Origin: Eutypella sp. D-1
Taxonomy: Eukaryota; Ascomycota; Sordariomycetes; Xylariales; Diatrypaceae
Assembly (NCBI GenBank): GCA_023313575.1
Contig: JAJTTP010000069.1
Span: 1-11,183 of the forward strand
Direction: 5' to 3'
DNA: 11,183 nucleotides
Part shown: in pieces, positions 1 through 9,458 of the stretch
How the letters are laid out: every line of letters begins with the position of its first letter
Numbering within the stretch: position 1 is the first letter of the stretch
Position numbers and translations under genes: made by a program
Notes under the pieces: generated by a model
The model's database searches: none
What the model was told of the DNA's origin: nothing
What the model saw: only the letters and a program-made list of their open reading frames with translations

Positions 1-2715
1 AAAAACGTTACGATTCCATAAAATTTATAACCTTAATAAAATCGAATTTAAAAAATTATAAAAATACCTCGAAAATAAGTTAATAAAAAGATATATTCGA
101 CGATTAAATTATTAATAAAATACTTTATTATGTTTATGCTTAAAAAAACGGCAAATTATAATTAATAATCGATTATTAATAATTAAATAAAATTACCGTT
201 AAAAACCGAATACCGTTACTATTTATTATTAAAATAAAGGACCGTTTATACGGAACTAAATAATTTACCACCTTAAACCTTAAAGATAAATATTACCATA
301 TTAAAATTAAACCCGGAAACGAATAAAAAATAGTTTTTAAAACGAAATACGGTTTATTTAAATATTTAGTTATATTTTTCGGATTAATTAACGTATTAAC
401 ATCGTTTTAATGCATAATTAACCACGTTTTACGAAAATATTTTAATGTTTTCGTTATCTGTTATTTCGATAATATTTTTATTTATTTAAATTTAAAAAAA
501 CAGTACGAAAAACATGTACATAAAGTATTATAAACATTATAAAACGTTAACTTATTAATAAAACCCGAAAAAAATATATTTTATATATAAAAAATGGAAT
601 TTTTTAAACATATTATCACCTTTAAACATATTAAAATAAACCTTAAAAAAATCGTAATTATTAAAAATTAAAAAATGCTTATTAATATGAAAAAAATACA
701 GGTTTTTCTCGGCTTAATAAATTATTATCGAAAGTTTATATAACGATTTAAATATATTATAACACCTTTTACGGAATTAATAAAAAAGGATAAACGGTTT
801 ATATAAATTAATAAAATAAATAAATTTTTTAAAAAGTTAAAGAACGTTATTATTAACAAATTAATACTTATTATATATAATTTTAAAAAACCCGTTAAAT
901 TAAAAACCGACGCCTCGGATTATACCTTTAAAGCATAAATTAAATAACGAAATAAAAAAGGAAAATTATACCTTATCGCATTTTATTTTTATAAACTTAT
1001 TAAAACCGAACTTAATTATCCGATTTATAATAAGGAATTTCTTATTATTATTAACATATTTAAAGAATTTAAACATTACCTTATAAAAAACATACATTAA
1101 ATTAAAATCTATACCGACCATAAAAACATTATACACTTTTTTATTACTTAAACCTTTAGCGGAAAACAATTACGATACGCCAAATATTTTGCGGAATTCG
1201 ATTATATTATTATTTATAAAAAAGATTAAAAAACAGATAAATAAATGCTATCAGTAAATAACCTATTATAAAAAAAAATATATACTAATTAAATACGCGG
1301 TATTTTGATAAACGTTAAAAAAACACTTAAAATAACGATAAATTTTTATTATTAAAATTATTTAGGATAATTTATATAAATAAATCGAATAACATAATAA
1401 CAAATTATTAATAAAAAAATAAATAAAAAAGTTATAAATATTATAAAAATTATAAAAATAGTTAATATAAAAAATTTATAAATATCCCTTATATAAACAC
1501 TTAAAAAATTATAAAATCTTTAAATAATTATAACGGACCTATATATTCGATAAAATAAAATCAGTAATATAATAAATACGACGATAATATAACATATATG
1601 GAAAAATTAAAATAAAACGATATAAACCTTACGGAAAATTATAACTATTATTAATAAATAAATAATTATAAAAATTTATCATATTTAATTTTATTACTAA
1701 ATTACCGATATTAAAAAATCCAGCAATACGTAACGGTTATAACAGCATTTTCGTAATCGTTAACCGATTTATAAAATTTTCTTATTTTATTTTATATAAC
1801 GAAAATACCGACATAAAGTAAATGGCATATATTTTTTTACGACATATTATAATAATATACGGCCTTATATTTAAAATTATCTCCGATAAAAGAATAATAT
1901 TCGTATCGAAATTTTGATAAAGTTTTATAATAAAATTAAAATTAAACCCTAAATTTACGATAACTTTTAAACCTTAAGTAAACGGATAAATAAAATAAAT
2001 TAACCAAACGTTAAAAACCTATTTTCGATAATATATTAATTATAAGTAAAATAATTAGGTAAAATGGCTATTTATTATATAATTAGCTTATAACATAACT
2101 TACTATAAAAATATACGGATAACACTTATTAACGCCAATTTCGGATTTACCCCGGACGTTTACCGAAATGCTTATAAAAAAAAACCAAATAATATTAAAG
2201 TTATGTTAATATCGAAACAATTTAAATAATTATATAAAAAAATAAAAATAAAACTCGAACTTATACGTTAATAAATAAATAAATATTATAATTAAAAAAA
2301 GTTAAAAACATTAACTTTTTCGGAAAAAAATATAATTTATTTAGTTATAAAAAATATCACGATAAAATAACTTAATAAAAAACTCGATTATAAATATATC
2401 GGACCGTACCTAGTTATTAAAAAAATATTAAAAAATAATTACGAATTGGATTTATTATTAAAAATCAGGATTTATCTAATTTTTTACATTTCCTTACTTA
2501 AAAACGTAACAAATATAAACGTTATAAAAATAAAACGAAACGACGTCGAAATAAAAATAAATAAATACGAAATAAAGAAAATCTTAAACGTGTAAATAAA
2601 AAATAAATAAATAAAATATAAAATTAAATAAAAAGGATATAATAACTTCGAAAACATATAAAAACCTGCTAACTATTTAATAAATGCTTAACGCTTTTTA
2701 AAAAATTTTTATTAA
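1..2715 (+). pseudogene. pol: Chromovirus pol relic: RT, RNase H, integrase, chromodomain
   Basis: This is the polyprotein that would copy the element RNA into DNA and integrate it. RT spans about 20-700. DYRQLNK reads D-Y-stop-stop-L-N-K at 171-191. Motif A reads L-K-D-K-Y-Y, with its Asp at 285-287. The YxDD box reads YFDN at 462-473, so the second catalytic Asp is now Asn. RNase H spans about 900-1240, with TDAS at 906-917 and YTDHK at 1110-1124. Integrase spans about 1300-2250. Its first catalytic Asp is Asn (1687-1689, in a DFI.KLP context), the second survives in ISDK (1885-1887), and the Glu is Lys (1993-1995), so the DDE triad reads N-D-K. A GPY-like segment near 2400-2480 precedes the chromodomain. 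Several shifts of best frame occur. The losses are those expected from RIP. The N-terminal part of pol is outside the window. Confidence 0.93.
2545..2690 (+). other. Chromodomain relic at the end of integrase
   Basis: Chromodomains at the integrase C-terminus bind methylated histone H3 tails and steer integration into heterochromatin; they define the chromovirus branch. The frame reads Y-E-I-K-K-I-L from 2566, matching the usual YEVEKIL start. It continues with a W-K-G-Y block whose Trp codon is now TAA (2629-2631), then F-E-N-x-stop-x-P-A-N-Y-L, where the Trp of WEPAxxL is again TAA (2659-2661). Both Trp positions are lost by TGG to TAA, the RIP outcome. The family assignment rests on spacing and surviving residues and is strong. 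Confidence 0.88.
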
Positions 2716-2744
2716 CGCCGATAAAAACGTTAATAAAAATAATA

Positions 2745-3193
2745 TCTTAATTAAAATTACCCGATACATTTATCTTAAACCAATTAAAATCCGAAATAAC
2801 CTTAAAATTTACCGATACTTTAATAAACCCCGTAAAACGCGTATTTTCCGCCCGACGTTTTTCCTCCTCCAAATTTTTTAACTTTTTTAAAAATTAAAAA
2901 CTACGACAAATTATCTTTTTCTTACGATATCGAAAAAACTTTTATAATTTTCGAAAACGTTAAAAACGCGTAATAACCTCGTTTATCTCCCTTTAGGAAT
3001 AAAAAAGTTGCTTTTCGGTTAACGCTTCCTTACGTTTTAAACGATCTTATTTGCAAACAATATTTTAAAAAAAATTAATTAAAATCCTTAAGCCATCGCA
3101 TTACCGTTTATGTAAAATGTAATTTTAATAATAAACAAAACCTTTAAATATCACGCATTACTTTTTACGACGAAAACAAAAAAAAAAAGTATA
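2745..3193 (-). pseudogene. Antisense Cys-rich / coiled-coil protein relic between chromodomain and 3' LTR
   Basis: On the - strand one frame of about 150 codons reads like a protein, with stops only at TAA. From the N-terminus it has a Cys-bearing segment (C-F-R-R-K-K, then Q/stop-C, then a Y-Y-x-N-Y stretch where Tyr may replace Cys, then Q-C-D-G-L-R). Next comes a long charged helical stretch with KEALTEKQLF and FLKKLKNLEEEKRRAEN, likely a coiled coil. The end is aromatic and acidic (VISDFNWF). From memory, this layout (MPC-like Cys cluster, LRKQ coiled coil, LEELEE block, acidic D-W tail) resembles a widespread family of uncharacterised ascomycete proteins often annotated near repeats; this is recognition, not a search result. 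It is convergent with pol and fills the spacer before the LTR. A + strand frame here also has few stops, so the coding strand is an inference. Confidence 0.55.
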
Positions 3194-3376
3194 ACTTCGA
3201 AACTAAAAGATAAAATATAAAAAGCAAAAGCTTTACGACCGTCCCGTTAATTAAAACGGTAATAAGATTTAAAAACACGATCAGTTATAATAAAAGGATA
3301 AAAAACATAAAGGACGGAAAAAACTTATAAAGAATAAATAAAAGCACGGAAATCAGGTTTTAAAGATAAAAACCTT

Positions 3377-3389
3377 AAAAAGGAAAAAA
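3377..3389 (+). promoter_or_regulatory. Polypurine tract before the 3' LTR
   Basis: A run of 13 purines (AAAAAGGAAAAAA) lies three bases before the LTR start. In LTR retrotransposons such a tract resists RNase H and primes plus-strand DNA synthesis. Its position supports reading 3393-3806 as the 3' LTR of the element to its left. Confidence 0.7.
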
Positions 3390-3392
3390 TTA

Positions 3393-3806
3393 TGTTATAA
3401 CCTGATTAGGCCAAATAAGGGCTAATAACCTTATTCGTTAGCAATATTACCGGAAAAATAAAAACGTAAGCCAGTTACATTTAATAAGCTATAAAAAAAG
3501 CTATACATAGATCCGTTATAATCCATAAATTTAAAGGTATTAATTAAATCCGTTACGATTTAAAGATTTAATATAACTATATATTTTAATATTAAAAATA
3601 AAAGATATAAATAGTATATAGTTACGTTTATTACCTCTTTCCTAAATAATCTTTAAACTTACCAGCTTATAATATAACTTGGTTACCTAAAGCACCCTTT
3701 TCTTTATTATCACCAGACGTAACTACTTATTACTTAGAACCCCAGCACTCCTGTTAATATAAACCCCTCGACTGGACTAATAGTTAGGAATAAACCAGCC
3801 GTCACA
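3393..3806 (+). repeat. 3' LTR of the chromovirus (LTR1, 414 bp)
   Basis: It starts TGTTATAACC and ends GCCGTCACA, giving the usual TG...CA termini (TGT/ACA inverted). The right half aligns along its length with a second LTR at 10076-10467, including a perfect 39-bp match (3753-3791). A TATAAATA box lies at 3606-3613, so the promoter and U3/R boundary fall mid-LTR. The left half is strongly RIP-mutated, but the right end (about 3660-3806) keeps many CpA and TpG sites. The right flank begins TCCTT, the expected 5-bp target duplication, whose partner would sit left of the 5' LTR outside the window. Confidence 0.88.
3606..3613 (+). promoter_or_regulatory. TATA box of LTR1
   Basis: TATAAATA is followed by TAGTATATAG. 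The same TATAAATA occurs at the equivalent place in the second LTR (10266-10273), so it is conserved between copies and is the likely core promoter for element transcription. Confidence 0.6.
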
Positions 3807-5250
3807 TCCTTTTTAAATAAAACCGTTAAAGCCGTTAAAGTTTATATAATACCGATCGTAATATATACCGTAAAAACTTAATGGCCAGGATTTTAATACC
3901 TTTTAATTAAAAATATATTTAAACCAGCCGATATTAAGATAGGCTTATTTATAAATAAATTAAATAAATTATTTAAAGTTATTATTAAAGCTACGTTATT
4001 TATTTAATATATTATTTATATTATTATTTTTTATAAGGAATCGGGGATATTATTAATAAAAATATTTTTACGTAAATTAAATTAAAATACTCGGTACGTT
4101 TTCGGACGTTAAATAAAGATTATTTTATAATTACCCGTTTATTTTATTTTTAAAAAAAAAGTTAACGCGTTTATAATTTACCGATATAGCCCCGGTTTAC
4201 CCGCGTTTATTTTTTTTTATAAAACGTTAACCGTTATTATTTATACTTTTTTTTAATAAAAATAAAAGCATTAAAATGTATAAAAAATAGCTATTTTCCT
4301 TTTTATTAACAGATTTAATTATTTATTTTAATAATTTTAAAATCGACCGTATAAATTAAGGATTTATGTTTTATTAAAATAATAAACGTAAACTTTTTTA
4401 CGCCGTTTACGGACCTTTAATTTAAATAAAAGTTTTTAATAAAAAAATAATAACCGCGTATAAAACGGTATAATAAATAAATAAAAACTGATATAATTTT
4501 AACCCCCCGGTAACCGGCTTATATTTTTATATCGATAATACAGCGGTTATTCGAAACCTATTCGGCCACCCGTCCGATAATTTATAGATTAATTTCTTAA
4601 CTTTTTATAAAACGGTTTTTTATATACGTTTACTTACTTTTTTTATTTAATAAACACCGGGGCATAAAAATATTAACAGTAATAAAGCTATAAACGTTTA
4701 AATTAAGCTTAAAGCTATTTAATACCCCGATTCCGATTCCGGTAACACTATAACTTTAATTTATTTTAAACATATTATAAAAAAAAGCGTAGATTTCTTT
4801 TCGCTAAATAATAATTTCGAAACATTTTCCCGTTATATATATAATAAAACCTCCCGTATAAAAAACCTTTTTCCGAGCTTTTTTTTTACGCTTAATATTA
4901 TATTACCTTTTTATAAAACGATCGGGTTATAACGATTTTACCGAATATTATTAACGTTTTAAATATAACGCGTTTTACTTTTACCGGTATAAAAAAAGAA
5001 AACCGCCGGCCACGTTTTCGATTACGATATTATAAAAAATACCTTTTACTTTTTAATTTAACCCGGCCATAAAATAACCTAATTTTTTAATTATAAAAGC
5101 CATATCGTTTTTTTAACCTTTTTCGATAAAACCAGGCTTTATTCGATATCGGATTAAAAATTAAACGCGTAATAAAATACGGTAAGTTTTAAAACTATTT
5201 ATAACGGGTAATAAGTAAAATAACCGAGGCATAATTTAAAAAATTCGGAA
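3807..5250 (+). pseudogene. LINE copy A ORF2 C-terminal relic: RT end, RNase H, Cys/His tail
   Basis: ORF2 encodes the LINE endonuclease/RT/RNase H protein. This part starts after RT with INKLNKLF and the KESGILLIKI segment shared with copy B. RNase H covers about 4330-4720. Its first Asp is kept (4345-4347, TDGS-like context now I-D-R-I), the Glu is Lys (4444-4446, from a VFDAE-type motif), and the second Asp is kept in Y-I-D-N (4534-4536). The TPGH motif is intact (His 4663-4665) and is followed by N-K-A-I-N, where the final Asp is Asn. Beyond it, around 4990-5150, GHVFDYD and GHKIT followed by an FFNYKSH block fit the Cys/His tail common in fungal LINEs. Compared with copy B, one base is missing near 4058-4064, a frameshift independent of RIP. 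Confidence 0.8.
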
Positions 5251-5500
5251 ATAAATAGCAAAGCTTTAATTAAAAGATAACCATAAATAAATAATAAATA
5301 ATAAAGGATTTCTTATATTAACCATAATACGTTAATACGGCCTATCTTTAAATAAACCTATTCTAACCGTTTTATATATTATATAATGTCGGCACCTAAC
5401 TAATACTTAAGTATAGCCTTGCTTATAGGCTTATATATAAATAGCTTTAAATAATATGGTCCACCCGGACGTAAAATATATCATTATCATTATTATCATT
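5251..5500 (+). other. Probable 3' untranslated end of LINE copy A
   Basis: No protein frame is convincing here. The stretch retains less-mutated patches near 5385-5470. It ends in an imperfect ATC/ATT repeat at about 5480-5502, immediately before the point where copy B begins on the other strand. Assignment as 3' UTR plus tail is an inference from position. Confidence 0.45.
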
Positions 5501-7700
5501 TATAAAAAGGAGTAAACGCGGGTAAGCCGGGGCTATATTAATAAGTTATAAACGTATTAGTTATTTTTTTAAAAAATAAAATAAATAAGTAATTACGGGA
5601 TAATTTTTATTTAACGTCCGAAAACGTACCGAATGTTTTAATTTAATTTGTATAAAAAATATTTTTATTAATAATATCCCCGGTTTTTTATAAAAAATAG
5701 TAATGCGAATAATACGATAAATAAATAACGCAGTTTTGGCGGTAATTTTAAATGGTTTATTTAATTTATTTATTAATAGGTTCATTTTAATATCGGCTGG
5801 TTTAAATATGTTTTTAATTAAAAAGCATTAAAGTTTTAATTATTAAGCTTTTACGGCGTATATTATAATTGGTATTATATAAGTTTTAACGGTTTTAACG
5901 GTTTTATTTAAAAAGAACCTATATATAATTTTATTAAAGTATTATATGTAATTAATTACCCGTAACGTTTTATTACTTTATTTAATAATATGTTTTTTAA
6001 AGTTAAGTTATAAATTAAAAAAAACGTTAAATTACCGGATTATTTTCGTTAAAGCTTTAATTTCGAAAGCGTTACCGATAATAGTAATTGCGTTAATTTT
6101 AAAGGTTTTATTTTTATAAATATGTTTAAGCTTATATTTTATTAAATTAAAGGATAAAGCATTATTCTTTTTTTATTTAAATACGTTTTTTATATTAATA
6201 ATTAAAACGGCGGTTATATAAAAGGTTATCGGGCCGGTGCGTAAAATAACGATATTATTTATATATTTAAATCTGGTATTAAATGTTGGTTTTTTTTATA
6301 ATATTAGCTCGATATATAATAAAAAAAAAATAAAGGATATTAAAGATTTTTAAAGCACGTTATAAAATAAGGGAATAAAGTTAATAATAATATTTTATAT
6401 GCATATAGCTGCTTATTAATCCGTTATAAAAAAGTTTATTTATTATATAAATTTTATATTTTATCTTTATTATTTTAAACAAAGAATAAAATAATTACGT
6501 AAAATGGCGTTAAAAATACCCGATATATCCATTATTAATAATAAAGTAACGTTTTTACGGGTAAACGTTTATTCGATATTATAAATAACGTAAATAATTA
6601 AGTCGATTATTAATTTTTTAAAAAAGGCGCCGAATTATTATAGGTAAAATATTTTATAACGTAATATTTATACTATTATACGCTTAATTATTAACCTTTT
6701 TAATCTTATATTTAAGTAAAAAAGTAATGATATAGGTTTTTATGATTTAAATTTAATAAAATCGGATTTATTTATTTTCGGAAATATAACGATTTTTATT
6801 ATTTTAAAAACCTAAAAGTAATAATTATAATAAAAATACGTTTTATATAATATATATATTACCTTATTTATTATTAACTAAATTAGTTATAATAATATAA
6901 TTATTAATTTATTTTTATTAAATACCGTAAATAATATCCGTATATACGCGTTTTCCGTTTTTATTATTAATACCTAAAGGTTTTATTAAAGGTTAAAATA
7001 AATTTATTACAGGCGTAAAAACTTTTCGGGGGGGTTTACCGGTATTTCGGTTATTATAATGTAATAATCGGAGCCGGTATATAAAATATTATCGACCGTT
7101 ACCGTTATCCGTAAAACGTTTAATAAGGCTAGGTTTAATATATTACTTACCGTATAAATAAAAGTTTTTAAATTAAAAACGTTAAATAATTATGTTTTTA
7201 TTTATTTTATTATTTTAATACTTAATCCTTTATAACGGTAATAACCGGGCTACCACGTTTAATATACCGCATTAAAATCTTTTCCGATATACCGTTCGTT
7301 AAATAATTCCTAATTTTCGAAAAACGTAAAAAATAAATAAAGGTTTATTTAATCGATATAAATATTAATTAACTTAATATTATCAATTTTTATTACGTAC
7401 GCGTTTAAAGAAACGAAAAAACAAAATTGCATAGTTTATAAATTAAAATCCCGTCGTATATACGTAAATATTTATAATATTTAAAAAACGTAATTTTCCG
7501 TAAAAAAAAACGTTATATTTTAAATAAGTTTTAATCAGTTTTTTATTATTTATTATTTTAATTTATATTTATAAATTTTATATTAATATAACGTCGGTTT
7601 TAATTTTAACTGCCGTGTTTAAGGTAATATTATATATGGCCGGTCTTTTACGGACGTTAATTTAAATAATACGTAAGCATTTTCCTTATCCGTATATATT
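5500..7700 (-). pseudogene. LINE copy B ORF2 relic: AP-like endonuclease and reverse transcriptase
   Basis: ORF2 nicks target DNA and reverse-transcribes the element RNA from the nick. The N-terminus reads LRII-stop-INVRKRPAIYN then TDVILI (7581-7595), as in fungal LINE endonucleases. The GGDFNA motif reads GKDFNA at 7268-7285. The catalytic SDH reads S-D-Y at 7064-7072, the His codon changed to Tyr by C to T. RT follows: the FLLYIE segment lies near 6285-6330 and the catalytic F/Y-x-D-D box reads Y-I-N-N at 6254-6265, both Asp now Asn. ILRTG follows. The stretch 5785-5561 is stop-free (74 codons) and carries KKPGILLIKI and KHSVRFRTLNKNYPV, typical of the segment between RT and RNase H. RNase H itself is missing. 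Confidence 0.85.
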
Positions 7701-8439
7701 ACGCCGTTAGCACCGATTTATAAAAAGGGGGGGTTTTAATCAGTGTTATCCTTATTTTATATTATTTCCATCTTTATTTCGTTCTCGGAGGGTCGGGGGG
7801 GGCGGAAATGATAGGAGGTTTTGCCGGTATTAATAGCTAACTCGTTATACTTATCGTTATCGGCTTTAACTCCCGTCGGGTATTATTATTTTTCGGGATT
7901 TTCGAAAAAGATATCTTTTTATTTATTACGTATTTATTAGCTTAATAAAAAGCCCTTAACTCGGTATTAATATTTTTATGCTTTTTATTTTTCGAGGCAT
8001 ATTAAATTATCGATATCGTTTATATAAACTTAATTAATGTTTATTAATTTTATAAGGGTATCCGTAATAAAGGTTTCCTTATTTATCGTTTCCTTTACGT
8101 TTTTTATCTCCTTATTTTAAAACGGGTGTAAAAATGTTAATATTTAGGTTTAAGTTTAAGGTAAAAGGGCCCGTAAGCCCGGTATTAAAGTGGTGATTAT
8201 CATTTTTAATCTTTTAAGTATTTTTGTTAATGCCTTAAAGAGGCTTTAAGCGCGCTAGGCTGCTAAAGCTCGGTCCTTTGTTAAAGTGTTGGCAAAGGCC
8301 GGGGTCAAGGCTTTCCCGGCCGCGGTTACTGCTTAAATAACTTTTAGGTATTATTATTCGCCCAGTTATTTAATAAATAAAAAGTGGGCGCAGGTTAATT
8401 TAATAATTTATTTTTTTTTTTAATAAATCGGGTAAAGTA

Positions 8440-8595
8440 AAAAAAGTTATCGTAAACGTAAAAGCTTTTATAATTAAAACATTTAAAATAAGCTTAATAT
8501 ATTTTTAAATTATTATAAACTTTCCGGCTATACCGTTTATACTTTTTTAACTTATTGTAATTACGTTTATTATAAAAATTTAAATATCAGTTATA
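8440..8595 (-). other. Triple zinc knuckle of LINE ORF1, Cys replaced by Tyr
   Basis: Knuckle 1 reads Y-N-stop-Y-L-N-F-Y-N-K-R-N-Y from 8595. Its spacing fits C-x2-C-x3-H-x4-C with all ligands now Tyr. Knuckle 2 reads Y-K-R-Y-S-R-K-V-Y-N-N-L-K-I-Y from 8541, fitting C-x2-C-x4-H-x5-C. Knuckle 3 keeps one Cys (K-C-F-N-Y-K-S-F-Y). TGC/TGT to TAC/TAT (Cys to Tyr) and CAT/CAC to TAT/TAC (His to Tyr) are exactly the RIP changes. RNA binding would be abolished. Confidence 0.78.
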
Positions 8596-9371
8596 TTATA
8601 TAATTTTCGAAGTTTTTTTTTATAACTTAACGGGTTTAAAGTTAAAAACTTTAAAGCTTTTAATTTTATAAAGGAAAGTTATTACTTATTTTTAAAGCGG
8701 TAACCTTAATACGTAACGGTTAGTTTTATAAAAATTAATAAGTTTTATACCAGTTTAAATAACGATTTTATACCAGATAATTTCGTTTACCGGTTTTAAC
8801 CCATTATTAATATAAAGTTTTTCCAATACCTTTTAAATAATATATAAAAATTATTATTTAAACTTTTTAAAGCGTATACTTATTTCGCCGGAAACGGTAA
8901 ACCGGTTTTATATATATTAACAGGCTGTTTTATTTTTAACGGTAAATGCTTATTTAATCCTAATCTTTTATATTTTAATAATTTCCGTTAAATTAAATCT
9001 TAAAAGTTTTATTATAACCATTTTAACGTTTACGGGTTTAAATATTACTTATTTATGGTTATTTTCCAGCTTAAAAAAAAAGCAGCGGTTTAAGTGCTGG
9101 CCTGGGTCCTTTTTTATTTGGATTTTTTATCCAGGGGGGAGTAAGGCCGTTTTCGTTTCCGTCGTTAACTATTAACGTTATTTCTGTTTTTATCGCGCTT
9201 TACGCGATTAAATTAAAATAAAATCTTCTCTTATTAATCCCGCCGCTGCCGTTACGTTTACATATAACTTTCGCGGGGCTGGTTAGGCCGGTTAAACGGG
9301 CTATTTAACTAAGGCCTTAACAGGTAATCTTTATCGAAAGGTGTTAACAAGGGGGGTAGGAAATAAGGCGT

Positions 9372-9412
9372 GATAAGATTAAGCAAAGCTGTTAAGCTTT
9401 TACGTTCTTATC
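9372..9412. repeat. Imperfect hairpin inside the ORF1 relic
   Basis: The outer arms GATAAGA (9372-9378) and TCTTATC (9406-9412) are perfect complements. The inner arms AAAGCT (9385-9390) and AGCTTT (9395-9400) pair around a GTTA loop. The intervening bases pair poorly. It lies in a patch with relatively little RIP. Confidence 0.5.
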
Positions 9413-9420
9413 CTTTTTAT

Positions 9421-9458
9421 GTTAATAATAATAGTGTTAATAATAATGTTAATAATAA
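9421..9458. repeat. Three-unit 12-bp minisatellite
   Basis: GTTAATAATAAT occurs at 9421-9432 and 9436-9447, with a third nearly complete unit at 9448-9458 and a 3-bp AGT insertion between the first two. In the ORF1 relic frame (- strand) the units encode repeated I-I-I-N / V-I-I-N, so it may be a degenerate amino-acid repeat near the N-terminus. Confidence 0.6.

Larger units (their letters stand above)
1..3806 (+). mobile_element. Ty3/Gypsy chromovirus, 3' portion (RIP-degraded, left end outside window)
   Basis: The order read on the + strand is RT, RNase H, integrase, chromodomain, 3' spacer, purine tract and LTR, which is the chromovirus order within Ty3/Gypsy (Metaviridae-type LTR retrotransposons). 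The window opens at the start of RT, so gag, protease and the 5' LTR are outside on the left. The element ends at 3806, and the next base begins a LINE in mid-ORF, so it is nested in that LINE. All coding frames are full of TAA/TAG stops at former Gln/Trp codons and of G-to-A and C-to-T replacements, as RIP produces. It cannot be autonomous. Domain identity is firm; the exact fungal lineage cannot be named without a search. Confidence 0.93.
3807..5500 (+). mobile_element. LINE copy A, 3' part (Tad1-like, + strand)
   Basis: A LINE in + orientation begins abruptly after the LTR, in the region following RT, and runs through RNase H to its 3' end. About 420 bp (3810-4230) match the reverse complement of 5930-5500, so copies A and B are the same family in opposite orientation. 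The 5' part should lie left of the chromovirus. The 3' end is placed near 5500 because similarity of copy B stops there and a short ATC/ATT repeat (about 5480-5502) could be the LINE tail. The right boundary is uncertain by a few tens of bases. Confidence 0.8.

Noticed and set aside
966..1169. Open frame of 67 codons on the - strand
   Set aside because: It is antisense to the RNase H domain of the chromovirus, whose + strand reading (YTDHK and flanking blocks) is unmistakable; its Lys/Phe/Asn-rich translation reflects AT bias.
3060..3380. A + strand continuation of pol beyond the chromodomain
   Set aside because: A frame with few stops exists, but its translation has no known domain, while the - strand reads as a structured Cys/coiled-coil protein; kept only as an alternative.
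3807..5500. Possible host gene or DNA transposon between the LTR and copy B
   Set aside because: Alignment with the reverse complement of copy B and the RNase H motifs (YIDN, TPGH) show it is the LINE 3' part.
7720..7805. G-runs (7 or more G) as possible quadruplex or regulatory element
   Set aside because: On the coding (-) strand they are Pro codons in the ORF1 tail; G/C runs are not RIP targets and so simply survive.
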